Notes: generated by a model from the letters alone, not told the origin. A stretch of 12,398 nucleotides of DNA from Rhodospirillales bacterium (GCA_028282185.1 JANQIJ010000108.1:1-12398); one strand, 5' to 3'. Counted from the first letter of the stretch, positions 1-6,827 are shown. Numbers and translations: made by a program.

Positions 1-1194
1 GAACACCATGGTGAAGCCGCCCATGACCGAGTGCAGCCATCCGGTGAGCGGCAGGGCGGCGGCCCCCACCAACAGCCCCACCAGGTATTTCAGGGCGAAC
101 ACGCGCGAGCGGACGTCCTTGGACGTGAAGCGCGCGATGATCGTGTCGTGGATCGGGATAATCGAGAAGACGATGAACATCATCGCCGTGGCCGCACCCA
201 GAAGCCCTTCGTTATAGGCATAGGCGACCAGGAAGATCAGCGGCGCCTGAAGCGCCACGGCCGTCATGTAGATCGGCTTCAGGCGGTACTTGTCCAACAA
301 ATGCCCCATCATAACCTGCGCCATGGAGGCGACGACGAAGACGAAAAACCCCCACATGCCCGCCTGCGACACGTCGCCGGCAAGATCGCCCAGGCGCTCG
401 TTGAACAGCTTCGGCAGGGAGTTGGTCGTCGAGTTGAAGATGATCATGCCGGGCGCCGAGGCCAACAGGACGACGAAGATGGCGCGCTTGACCTGTTCCG
501 GCGTGGCGCCGATGAACTTGTCCTTCCTGGCCAGCGGGTGCGGCTCGGGGGCGTTGCGGCAGAACACCAGATAGGCCAGGCCGACGGCGATGGAAACGGC
601 GCCGGGCACGATGAAGGCCGCGCGCCAGCCGTATTCGGCGGTCAGGAAACCGGCGACCACGGCGGCGCAGGCCACGCCGAAATTGCCCCAGACGCCGTTG
701 ATGCCCAGTTCCTTGCCCAGGGACTTGGCGTTCTCCGCCACCATGGCGATGCCCACCGGATGATAGATGGCCGCGAAGATGCCGATCACCAGCAGCCCGA
801 AGGCGACCTGATAGGGGCCGTTGGCGAACCCGGTGGCGATCGACGCGGCGCCGATGCCGATGAAAAACACGGTCATCATGCCGTGCTTGGACCATTTATC
901 GCCGAGCCAGCCGGCCGGCAGGGAAAACGCGCCAAAGGCGATGAAACTCGCCGTCGAAAGCGCCAACAGAAACCCGTAGGAGTCCTCTTCGCCCAGACCG
1001 TCCGCCCATTGGACGATGCCCGCCCCCTCGAACGGCATCACGCCGACGAAATCCTTGATGGCCTGGGCAAAGGTCAGTTGAAACGCCGGATCCAGCGAGA
1101 TCGTGACGACCGCCGTCGCGTAGATGAGCAGGAACAAATGGTCCAACAGGTGGCCGATGTTCAAAAACAGAAACTGCACGCCGTGGCGGTCCAT
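1..1194 (-). CDS. MFS transporter (3' end outside window)
   Basis: A major facilitator superfamily permease of the inner membrane, probably an efflux pump. The minus-strand frame from 1194 stays open for 398 codons to the window edge, so only the extreme C-terminus is missing. The start is ATG at 1194 with GGGAG about 10 bases upstream and an in-frame stop a few codons further up. Many hydrophobic segments are visible. The MFS motif A loop is PAGWLGDKWSK (residues 93-103), and a polar central loop lies near 212-236. The N-terminus (LNIGHLLDHLFLLIYATAV) recalls the fosmidomycin-resistance (FSR) branch, but this is memory-based and the substrate is not determined. The loop between TM1 and TM2 (about residues 34-72) is longer than usual. 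It is transcribed divergently from the AraC-type gene at 1354, which is its likely regulator. The superfamily is very likely; the substrate is unknown. Confidence 0.9.
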   Translation of the reverse strand, partial: MDRHGVQFLFLNIGHLLDHLFLLIYATAVVTISLDPAFQLTFAQAIKDFVGVMPFEGAGIVQWADGLGEEDSYGFLLALSTASFIAFGAFSLPAGWLGDKWSKHGMMTVFFIGIGAASIATGFANGPYQVAFGLLVIGIFAAIYHPVGIAMVAENAKSLGKELGINGVWGNFGVACAAVVAGFLTAEYGWRAAFIVPGAVSIAVGLAYLVFCRNAPEPHPLARKDKFIGATPEQVKRAIFVVLLASAPGMIIFNSTTNSLPKLFNERLGDLAGDVSQAGMWGFFVFVVASMAQVMMGHLLDKYRLKPIYMTAVALQAPLIFLVAYAYNEGLLGAATAMMFIVFSIIPIHDTIIARFTSKDVRSRVFALKYLVGLLVGAAALPLTGWLHSVMGGFTMVF

Positions 1195-1288
1195 GTCGCC
1201 GATCTCCCAAAATCTTGCCGACGCTCACTTGAAAAGGCGGGCCTCGTTGATTGTTGTTCTTAATATGCCCGAGGCCGGATCGACAATC

Positions 1289-1319
1289 TTGCGATATAAT
1301 GCCAATATATATCTATAAA
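1289..1319 (+). promoter_or_regulatory. Divergent MFS/araC control region with inverted repeat
   Basis: The 159-base gap (1195-1353) between the divergent genes is AT-rich from 1293 to 1330, in contrast to its surroundings. It holds the inverted repeat GATATA-N9-TATATC (1293-1313), a plausible regulator site. For the AraC-type gene, TATAAA (1314-1319) could be a -10 and TTGCGA (1289-1294) a -35, but the 19-base spacer is too long for a good promoter. For the MFS gene I see only a weak candidate: TTGTCG (1286-1281) and TATTAA (1265-1260), 15 bases apart. Inference from sequence only. Confidence 0.35.
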
Positions 1320-1353
1320 TAGACAAATTCCTTCATGGTTCGAGGTCAGACCC

Positions 1354-2172
1354 GTGCCCCAGCTGCGCCCCCTCGACCGGATCGACCAGATCGAAGGCCT
1401 GCAATCGGTGCCCCGGCCCATCGTCGCGGCCAAGACCGATTACCCGGCGGGCGAGGCCACGCGGTGGCATTCCCATGCCCGGGGGCAGTTGGTTTACGGC
1501 ATTTCCGGTGTCATGGCCGTGCGGGCGGCGTCCGGCGAAGGCGCGTCCGAAAATGGGGCCACGGGCATCTGGGTGGTGCCGCCGGAACGCGCCGTCTGGG
1601 TCCCGGCCAACGTGGAACATCGGACCGAGTTCCGGACGGCCGTGGAAATGCGCAGCCTGTTCATCCGCGCCGACGCGGCGGCTCCCCTGCCGGACACCTG
1701 CCGCGTGGTGACCATTTCCCCCTTGATGCGCGAGTTGATCCAGGCCGCCTGCGAGATCCCCGTCGAATACGACGCGGACGGCCCTGACGGCCGGGTCATG
1801 GATGTCCTGATGGACCAACTGGCGGTCTTGGACCAGACGCCGTTGCATCTGCCGCTGCCGGAAGACCCTCGGATCACGGGCATGGCCGAAACACTGGCCC
1901 AAGACCCCGCCGACCCCCGCACCCTGGACGACTGGGCCCGGGTCGCCGGCGCCAGCGCCCGTACCCTGGCGCGGCTGTTCATAAAACAGACCGGCATGAC
2001 CTTCGGCGCCTGGCGCCAGCAGGCGCGCTTGTTGAAAGCGTTGGAAATGCTGGCCCAAGGCCAGTCGGTGACGGCAACGGCCCTGGATCTGGGCTACGAC
2101 AGCCCGTCCGCCTTCATCGCCATGTTCCGAAAAGCGCTTGGCGTTAGTCCGGGGAAGTATTTCGGAAACTAG
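1354..2172 (+). CDS. AraC-family regulator with N-terminal cupin (NimR-like)
   Basis: A DNA-binding transcriptional regulator of 272 residues, the usual AraC length. The start is GTG at 1354, chosen because GAGGT (1342-1346) sits 7 bases upstream; the ATG at 1335 is in another frame. Residues 30-105 form an AraC-type cupin (RWHSHARGQLVYGISG, then WVVPPERAVWVPANVEHR). Residues 175-270 carry the double helix-turn-helix, with the first at about 190-211 and the second at about 239-262, ending in the typical GVSPGKYF. The HSH-x-RGQL and WVVPP pattern matches the NimR (YeaM) type, which in E. coli controls a divergent drug exporter. The divergent MFS gene fits the same role here, probably as a ligand-sensing activator. 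The ligand is unknown. The reading frame is intact, and its stop codon lies exactly where the low-GC tract begins. Confidence 0.93.
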   Translation: MPQLRPLDRIDQIEGLQSVPRPIVAAKTDYPAGEATRWHSHARGQLVYGISGVMAVRAASGEGASENGATGIWVVPPERAVWVPANVEHRTEFRTAVEMRSLFIRADAAAPLPDTCRVVTISPLMRELIQAACEIPVEYDADGPDGRVMDVLMDQLAVLDQTPLHLPLPEDPRITGMAETLAQDPADPRTLDDWARVAGASARTLARLFIKQTGMTFGAWRQQARLLKALEMLAQGQSVTATALDLGYDSPSAFIAMFRKALGVSPGKYFGN

Positions 2173-2193
2173 TTGGAAAAAATCTCAGAGCGA

Positions 2194-2224
2194 GACAACT
2201 TGGCATTCTCATGACCTAGTTGTC
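2194..2224. terminator. Inverted repeat between convergent genes
   Basis: GACAACT (2194-2200) and AGTTGTC (2218-2224) form a perfect 7-base stem with a 17-base loop. They lie between the ends of the convergent AraC-type and DUF6119 genes. There is no U-run after it in either direction, so it is only a weak candidate for a bidirectional terminator; it could also be chance. Confidence 0.25.
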
Positions 2225-2238
2225 GCAGAACTACGTCT

Positions 2239-3885
2239 TCAAACCGCCTCAGGCTCTAGACTGATGAACTTCAGCCGAACCAAGTACCCCATTGCCATTA
2301 ATCGGCTGACTTCATCTCTAAACGTAATCTTACTAAAGATCGGAATATTGAACTCGCCATCCGCTCTTGGCGTATCAGCTATAATAAATTCGACGGTCCA
2401 TTTCCGCTCAATATCTGCATTTGCTTCTATTAAACGCTGCGCTGCATTCTCACCCGCAACCTCTCGAACAATATCTATCACTTGAACCATTGTTTCTGGA
2501 AGCAGCACAAGCTGCTGAGCTGAATTAGACCCTTGCTTAAAGAAATGACTAAGCACGCTTGATCGCCGGGAGCTCTTCTTAACGTGAATTAGTTTTTTTG
2601 CTTCAATATCAAGGAGGTCGCAAACTTCGAAGTCATGCCTTTGAACACCTGGTAATCGCACGAGCTGTCGGTCTAGAAGCACCAATCCAAACGCATTTGC
2701 CAGTTCCTCATTGTAACTTTCTTCAGACTGATATGACCCATTGCCGGCTTCATCATAAATTTTGCGTAGTGGTCGCGGTCGCTCATCCCATTCTGCAATT
2801 GACACTTGGAATGTCCGCTCAACCGACCGAGTGAAAGCGTCATCTAATCGATACCAATATCCTTCGTTGATCGCATATAGACCGCCCTCGTGAATAATTG
2901 ATCCAACCAACGCTTTGTGAATCGACCATTTCGTCTCAGGACGAGTATCGTCATCAAAGATCGCTGCGATCTTATGTTCACGAAGAGTCTGAGACGTAAT
3001 GTCGTCCAGTCTCCCACGCATGACTGATATGTAATTACGCAGAAGCAGGTCGGGATAGCGGCCACGTACACCTGGCCCAACAAATCGAAACGCGACCTCA
3101 TCATCGTCATATGACAACGGAAGCCCCAATTCAAATTCGGGCATACCTTCACGAATCCTATTTGCAGCAAGGCCGTCTAATCGTCGAGCTAAAGCAGGGT
3201 CAGGTACCGGTGACACCAGATCAATTACGCTAAACCCGGTACGCCGATACGCCTCAGATGCATACAATTCCAAAGCTTCGTCAGCGATCTCTGGCAAATC
3301 GGCAACGGTATAATCTCCGGTTACTTTAAGAGACTGAGATCCGTTAACCGCATTGGCCGAAACTTCTTCTTTTGCGGCTCCTCCAAGTCTCCGGACTAGG
3401 TCAAGCGCGTCATCTAACCCAAAAGAACCAAACTCACGTTGAAACGGAGAAAGTGACAGGCCCTTTAAAGCATCACCCAGGTTGGCCCGCTCAAGTCGTT
3501 TAAGTTTTTTTTCATCCAAAGCATTAACTGCTACCCGCAAGCCAAAATCGCCTTCAAGGTAATCGTCGTTCAGACACATCCAGCCATGTGCAAATGTTGC
3601 GACGAATATTCTCTCTGATTTTCTGAAAAACAGTAGTCCACAAGACGATTTGTTTTCAATTCGTCCGCCTACCGGAAATGTTTCTCGCAAATGCCTTAGC
3701 CAAAGAGGAACAGTTGGAAACCCAGAAAACACATACAACGTCGCCCCATCAGCAAACTCCGCATTTTCGTGAATCTGAGTTGTAAGCTCAGCAAGACGCT
3801 CAGCAGCAGAATCGGTTAATAATTGTTCAAAACCAACTACTTCTGATTTAGACAAAAACAACGTGAATGTTTTCTGAGCCAACAA
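2239..3885 (-). CDS. DUF6119 / TIGR04141 sporadically distributed protein
   Basis: A 548-residue protein that I assign from memory to the DUF6119 (TIGR04141) family, whose members are about this size, patchily distributed and of unknown biochemistry. Supporting features are the N-terminal KTFTLFLSKS strand, the FVATFAHG segment (94-101), DFGLRVAVNALDEKKLK (113-129) and a conserved C-terminal block. That block comprises FEVCDLLD (419-426), LIHVKK (432-437), SVLSHFFKQG (443-452) and a C-terminal domain ending near LVRLKFISLE. There is no signal peptide and no membrane segment, so it is probably cytoplasmic. The start is TTG at 3885; a second TTG follows at 3882 and GAG lies 4-7 bases upstream. 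A possible -10, TATAAC, lies at 3905-3900 with no good -35. The gene stands alone in low-GC DNA next to parDE, which suggests a mobile and possibly defensive role; that is inference. Codon use is much more AT-rich than its neighbours. Confidence 0.85.
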   Translation of the reverse strand: MLAQKTFTLFLSKSEVVGFEQLLTDSAAERLAELTTQIHENAEFADGATLYVFSGFPTVPLWLRHLRETFPVGGRIENKSSCGLLFFRKSERIFVATFAHGWMCLNDDYLEGDFGLRVAVNALDEKKLKRLERANLGDALKGLSLSPFQREFGSFGLDDALDLVRRLGGAAKEEVSANAVNGSQSLKVTGDYTVADLPEIADEALELYASEAYRRTGFSVIDLVSPVPDPALARRLDGLAANRIREGMPEFELGLPLSYDDDEVAFRFVGPGVRGRYPDLLLRNYISVMRGRLDDITSQTLREHKIAAIFDDDTRPETKWSIHKALVGSIIHEGGLYAINEGYWYRLDDAFTRSVERTFQVSIAEWDERPRPLRKIYDEAGNGSYQSEESYNEELANAFGLVLLDRQLVRLPGVQRHDFEVCDLLDIEAKKLIHVKKSSRRSSVLSHFFKQGSNSAQQLVLLPETMVQVIDIVREVAGENAAQRLIEANADIERKWTVEFIIADTPRADGEFNIPIFSKITFRDEVSRLMAMGYLVRLKFISLEPEAV

Positions 3886-3996
3886 GCATCTCGATTACTG
3901 TTATATGCTTGCATCTTAACATATTCTACCGAAAGTGTCCGTCACTATACGGCACGTCCGGGCTGAACGGATCGACGCGCGGAAGACTGACGCGGA

Positions 3997-4299
3997 TCAT
4001 GATTGGCCCTTGGCCAACGCCGTGCCCGGGTTTTCCCGGCCGAGAACACGCATGATCTCAACGACGCCATCGGCCGTTCGGAAATAGATCGCATGCGCGC
4101 CATAAATGCTGCGGCGGTATCCCGGGCGAAGATCATTCACGGCGGGGTAGAGCGACGGGTTTTCCCCGATCGCCTCGATCCGGTTGATGAGCCCTTCGTA
4201 GTAGACGTCGGCCTGGGTCAACCCGAAACGCCTGACTCCGTAAAGGTAAAGACGGGCGATATCCTCTTCCGCCGCCTCATTGATCCGGCAGTTCGCCAT
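3997..4299 (-). CDS. parE: RelE/ParE-family toxin
   Basis: The toxin of a type II toxin-antitoxin pair, 100 residues, the usual ParE size. The sequence runs INEAAEEDIARLYLYGVRRFG, then NRIEAIGENPSLYP, then GYRRSIYGAHAIYFRTADG and IEIMRVLGRENP-like ending (VEIMRVLGREN). This is the ParE order: N-terminal helical hairpin, Arg-Ser-Ile-Tyr-Gly strand, HAIYFR strand, and the final I-R-V-L-x-R strand. Known ParE toxins act on DNA gyrase; others of the RelE fold cleave mRNA, and the sequence alone does not decide. I chose the ATG at 4299 because it begins the domain. A longer frame back to 4362 only reads through the antitoxin gene. It overlaps the antitoxin gene by 23 bases, and GGAG lies about 10 bases before the start, so the two are probably translationally coupled. 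It looks intact. Confidence 0.9.
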   Translation of the reverse strand: MANCRINEAAEEDIARLYLYGVRRFGLTQADVYYEGLINRIEAIGENPSLYPAVNDLRPGYRRSIYGAHAIYFRTADGVVEIMRVLGRENPGTALAKGQS

Positions 4300-4543
4300 T
4301 CCGCCTAAGCTCCGCCAGGACGCCTTGGCGAATGTCTTCCATGCTCCGGCCGCCGAAGCCACGTCCTTCCGCCTCGATCAAGGCGGCCCGAATCCGTTCG
4401 GTTTCGTCGGTCCGGGCCTGTTTCTCGCGGATGGCTTCCCGGATGATCTCGCTGTCGGACGCGTAGTTGCCGCTCGCCAACTGAGTTTGAAGCCAGGCTT
4501 CCTGTTGCTCGGTCACGGTGATGCTTTTCTTGACGGTCGCCAT
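4277..4543 (-). CDS. parD: ParD-family (CopG-like) antitoxin
   Basis: The antitoxin partner of the toxin just downstream, 88 residues. The N-terminus (MATVKKSITVTEQQEAWLQTQLASG) is a ribbon-helix-helix DNA-binding domain, followed by NYASDSEIIREAIR, the signature end of that fold in ParD. The C-terminal half (about 50-88, acidic and helical) would wrap the toxin. I chose the ATG at 4543 because GGAG lies 6 bases upstream; the longer TTG start at 4555 would overlap that site. By family knowledge it neutralises the toxin and, with it, represses the operon. A palindrome lies in the upstream promoter. Its G+C is near the chromosomal level, so the pair may have a different origin from the low-GC gene beside it. 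Confidence 0.92.
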   Translation of the reverse strand: MATVKKSITVTEQQEAWLQTQLASGNYASDSEIIREAIREKQARTDETERIRAALIEAEGRGFGGRSMEDIRQGVLAELRRNGELPDQ

Positions 4544-4578
4544 CCGCAACTCCAAAAAGTCCGATTTTTTCCTACTTA

Positions 4579-4606
4579 ATCATATCACTGAAGTGGTATT
4601 TGAGAA
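4579..4606 (-). promoter_or_regulatory. parDE promoter with palindromic operator
   Basis: On the minus strand, TTCTCA (4606-4601, 4 of 6 to the -35 consensus) and TATGAT (4584-4579, 5 of 6 to the -10) are 16 bases apart, about 36 bases before the antitoxin start. Between them lies TATCACTGAAGTGGTA (4583-4598), an imperfect palindrome with 12 of 16 positions symmetric and a perfect CACT-GA-AGTG core. It would be a natural site for the ribbon-helix-helix antitoxin and gives autoregulation. Predicted from sequence only. Confidence 0.5.
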
Positions 4607-4668
4607 AGCCGGGTTGATGCAACCAACCTACGGTATCGAAACGCCGCCCTCGGCAATCCGCGCCCGGC

Positions 4669-5436
4669 CTACCCCACCATCGCCCCCACCCCGTCCCAGG
4701 TCAGCTTCAGCCCGGTGAGGAACAGAAAGCCGTAGCAGAGGGTATAGAACACCCGGTCACTGACGTGGTTCTGCGCCCAAAGGCCGATCCGAATGCCGAC
4801 GGGGGCCAGGGGCATGAGCACCAAGGCCGTCCAGAGTACTTGTTCATTAAACAAGTTCAGGCCCCAGTAGACCGGCGCCTTGAGCAGGTTCGCGATCCAG
4901 AAGAACACGGCGAAGGTGGCCACGAACCGGCGCTTTGAGAGACCGCGCGGCAGCATATAGACCTGGATCGGCGGGCCGCCCGCATGGGCGAAGAAGCTGG
5001 TGAACCCGCCGAAGGCGCCCCAGAAGACGCCCGCCGGCCGCGCTTCCGCAGGCCCGCCGGATTTGGGCCGGAGCGGCAGCCAGTGATCCAGGGTGAACAG
5101 GATGGCGATGACGCCCACCATCAGCCGCGTGCCGTCTTCGGTCAGGACCTGGAACCCGGCCCAGCCCAGCCCTGTGCCGATGACAGCACCCGGCAACAGG
5201 TACTTCAAATCCGCCGCCGACCAGTCCCCGCGGTAGACGTAGACGTTGACGAAATCCGTCAGCATGAGGACCGGCAGCATCAAGGCCACGGCCACCGGAA
5301 CGGGCACCACGAAGGACAGCATGGGCACGGCCATCAAGACCACGCCCGCCCCGAACCCGCCCTTGGACAGGCCCACCAGCAGCGCCGCGGGAACGGCGAT
5401 CAGCCAGAACAGCGGATCGGCCGAAACGAATTCCAC
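4669..5436 (-). CDS. TauE/SafE family membrane permease
   Basis: An inner-membrane protein of 255 residues in the TauE/SafE family, whose characterised members export sulfite, sulfoacetate or related organosulfur anions. Seven or eight hydrophobic segments are visible. The two family repeats show as GLSKGGFGAG (22-31) and GGFTSFFAHAGGPPIQVYML (143-162). The start is GTG at 5436 with only a weak GGA about 11 bases upstream. It begins 15 bases after the stop of the ArsC-like gene, so the two form an operon in which this gene is second and may depend on coupled translation. The substrate is not determined; sulfur anions are the family default. The frame is intact and the length is typical. Confidence 0.92.
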   Translation of the reverse strand: MEFVSADPLFWLIAVPAALLVGLSKGGFGAGVVLMAVPMLSFVVPVPVAVALMLPVLMLTDFVNVYVYRGDWSAADLKYLLPGAVIGTGLGWAGFQVLTEDGTRLMVGVIAILFTLDHWLPLRPKSGGPAEARPAGVFWGAFGGFTSFFAHAGGPPIQVYMLPRGLSKRRFVATFAVFFWIANLLKAPVYWGLNLFNEQVLWTALVLMPLAPVGIRIGLWAQNHVSDRVFYTLCYGFLFLTGLKLTWDGVGAMVG

Positions 5437-5451
5437 GCGACGGGTGTCCGG

Positions 5452-5799
5452 TCAGAGCACCTTCAGCGCGTCCCGCTGCGCATCACGGAAGCCGACGATC
5501 ACCTGATCACCGGCGACGAAGACCGGCCGTTTGATGAGCGTCGGATGGGCGGCCAAAAGCGCTTCTGCCCTGGCGGCGTCGAGACCGTCCTTGTCGCCGT
5601 CGCCCAAGCCCCGCCAGGTGGTGGAGGCCTTGTTGACCAGGACCTCCCAACCCACGACGCCGATCCAGCGGGCAAGCTCGTCCCCCGGCACGCCATCCGC
5701 CCGAACGTCTTTTACCGTATGGGCGATCCCTTCCGCCTCAAGCCATTTGACGGCCTTCTTGCAGGTATCGCAGGTCTTCAATCCCCAAACGGTCAGCAT
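5452..5799 (-). CDS. ArsC/Spx-fold reductase-like protein (YffB type)
   Basis: A small thioredoxin-fold protein of 115 residues in the ArsC/Spx superfamily, closest by pattern to YffB. The N-terminal motif GLKTCDTCKKA has the CxxC pair Cys10 and Cys13. Further marks are NKASTTWRGL (56-65) and LIKRPV (88-93). True arsenate reductases of the R773 type carry a lone catalytic Cys in a different context, so arsenate reduction should not be assumed; YffB is usually described as a glutathione-dependent thiol reductase-like protein. The ATG at 5799 has GAGG 7-8 bases upstream. It is the first gene of an operon with the TauE/SafE permease and is divergent from yaaA. It is probably cytoplasmic with a redox role. 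Confidence 0.88.
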   Translation of the reverse strand: MLTVWGLKTCDTCKKAVKWLEAEGIAHTVKDVRADGVPGDELARWIGVVGWEVLVNKASTTWRGLGDGDKDGLDAARAEALLAAHPTLIKRPVFVAGDQVIVGFRDAQRDALKVL

Positions 5800-5826
5800 G
5801 TCTTGCCCTCATCCATTGCTTGCCGG

Positions 5827-5855
5827 TTTACGATCCCGGATCGATTTCCTATATG
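5827..5855 (+). promoter_or_regulatory. Candidate yaaA promoter with palindrome
   Basis: In the 96-base gap between the divergent ArsC-like and yaaA genes, TTTACG (5827-5832, 4 of 6) and TATATG (5850-5855) are 17 bases apart on the plus strand. The spacer contains the perfect inverted repeat CGATCC-C-GGATCG (5831-5843), which could be an operator. ATCGATTT is present twice (5840 and 5865). Sequence-only prediction. Confidence 0.35.
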
Positions 5856-5895
5856 TCATCCGCAATCGATTTAACAGCTTCAGAGTACCCTGATC

Positions 5896-6681
5896 ATGCT
5901 CGCCCTGATTTCCCCCGCGAAGAAACTGGATTTTGACATAGAAACGCCGCTGGCCCGTTTCAGCCAGCCGGAATTCCTGACCAAATCGAAGAAGCTGGCG
6001 CGCGATGCCCGCAAGCTGTCGCGCCAGGATCTGTCGAACCTGATGGGCATTTCGGAGAAGCTGGCCGATCTAAACTATCAACGCTTCCGGGAATTCAAGC
6101 CGCCCTTCGACCTCTCAAACGCCAAGCAGGCGGCCCTGGTGTTCAACGGCGACACCTATGTCGGCCTGCGGGCGCGGGAGATGTCGGAAGACGACCTGGA
6201 CTACGCCCAGGCCCACCTGCGCATTCTGTCCGGGCTTTACGGCGCGCTTCGGCCGCTGGACCTGATCCAGCCCTACCGTCTGGAAATGGGCCTGAAGTTC
6301 GTCAATTCCGGCGGCGCCAACCTCTATGAATTCTGGGACGGCACCCTGGCCAAGGCGGTCGACGACGCCGTCGCCGACCACGCGGATCAGACCGTCGTTA
6401 ATTGTGCCTCCAACGAATACTTCAAGGCCGTCGATGCCAAGAAGCTGAAGGCGCCCGTCATCACGCCGGTATTCAAAGAGGTCAAGGACGGCCAGGCCCG
6501 GACGCTGGGCCTGTTCGCCAAGCAGGCGCGCGGCGCCATGGCGCGGTTCATGATCACCGAACGTGTCGAACAGGCGGAGGGCCTGAAGGACTTCACCGGC
6601 CTGGGCTATAAGTTCCAGCCGAAACTGTCGGAAGGCGCCAATTGGGTGTTCACCCGCAAGCAACCTGCAAAAAAAACGTAA
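5896..6681 (+). CDS. yaaA: Peroxide stress protein YaaA (DUF328)
   Basis: A cytoplasmic protein of 261 residues, the standard YaaA length. Clear family marks are the N-terminal LISPAKKLDF (4-13), the ALVFNGDTYVGL segment (80-91), GLYGALRPLDLIQPYRLEMG (113-132), and YEFW (144-147) followed by VVNCASNEYF (167-176). In E. coli YaaA is part of the OxyR response; it lowers intracellular free iron during peroxide stress and so limits Fenton damage to DNA. The fold binds DNA in structural studies. The start is ATG at 5896, directly at the SPAKK motif; the ribosome binding site is weak. It is divergent from the thiol-protein/TauE operon. No OxyR box is obvious. The identity is secure. Confidence 0.97.
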   Translation: MLALISPAKKLDFDIETPLARFSQPEFLTKSKKLARDARKLSRQDLSNLMGISEKLADLNYQRFREFKPPFDLSNAKQAALVFNGDTYVGLRAREMSEDDLDYAQAHLRILSGLYGALRPLDLIQPYRLEMGLKFVNSGGANLYEFWDGTLAKAVDDAVADHADQTVVNCASNEYFKAVDAKKLKAPVITPVFKEVKDGQARTLGLFAKQARGAMARFMITERVEQAEGLKDFTGLGYKFQPKLSEGANWVFTRKQPAKKT

Positions 6682-6796
6682 AGTCTTACGCCTTGGCATC
6701 CGTCCTGGCTTCCGCTAAGAGAATCCGCGGTCCGGGCCAACGGCAGGCGCCCGGCGTTTTCAGACGGCACGCCGTCCAAGCTCTGTCCTGACCGAA

Positions 6797-6827
6797 CCGC
6801 TCCCTTTTTGCTTAAACCCGGGAGCGG
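6797..6827 (+). promoter_or_regulatory. Leader hairpin before chrA
   Basis: CCGCTCCC (6797-6804) pairs perfectly with GGGAGCGG (6820-6827) around a 15-base loop. It ends 20 bases before the chrA start and just before its Shine-Dalgarno stretch. It could be a transcript hairpin that affects translation, a terminator for yaaA read in from the left (no U-run follows), or an operator. The rest of the 166-base gap (6682-6847) shows nothing else I can name. Confidence 0.35.

Larger units (their letters stand above)
2173..3960. other. Low-GC horizontally acquired tract
   Basis: Base composition drops abruptly to about 45-48% G+C (29 of 60 in 3301-3360, 28 of 60 in 2341-2400) from the stop codon of the AraC-type gene to about 3960. 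On both sides it is about 60-70%. The tract holds a single gene and its upstream region. No integrase, transposase, tRNA or convincing flanking repeat is visible, so the way it arrived is unknown. CTAGTTG occurs at 2169 and again at 2216, but only inside the left end. Confidence 0.7.

Noticed and set aside
31..1263. 410-codon open frame on the plus strand opposite the MFS gene
   Set aside because: Product is Arg/His/Gln/Gly/Asp-rich with no domain; it is the antisense shadow of a clear transporter frame that has a ribosome site and motif A.
2169..2222. CTAGTTG at 2169 and 2216 as flanking repeats of the insert
   Set aside because: Both copies are at the left end; no matching copy is seen near 3960, so they do not bracket the tract.
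2844..3170. 108-codon frame inside the DUF6119 gene, same strand
   Set aside because: Out-of-frame, no recognisable domain and fully inside a strong coding frame.
5452..5799. Arsenate reductase (arsC) as the gene name
   Set aside because: The CxxC motif and NKxSTTWR pattern point to the YffB/Spx-like branch and no other arsenic genes are present.
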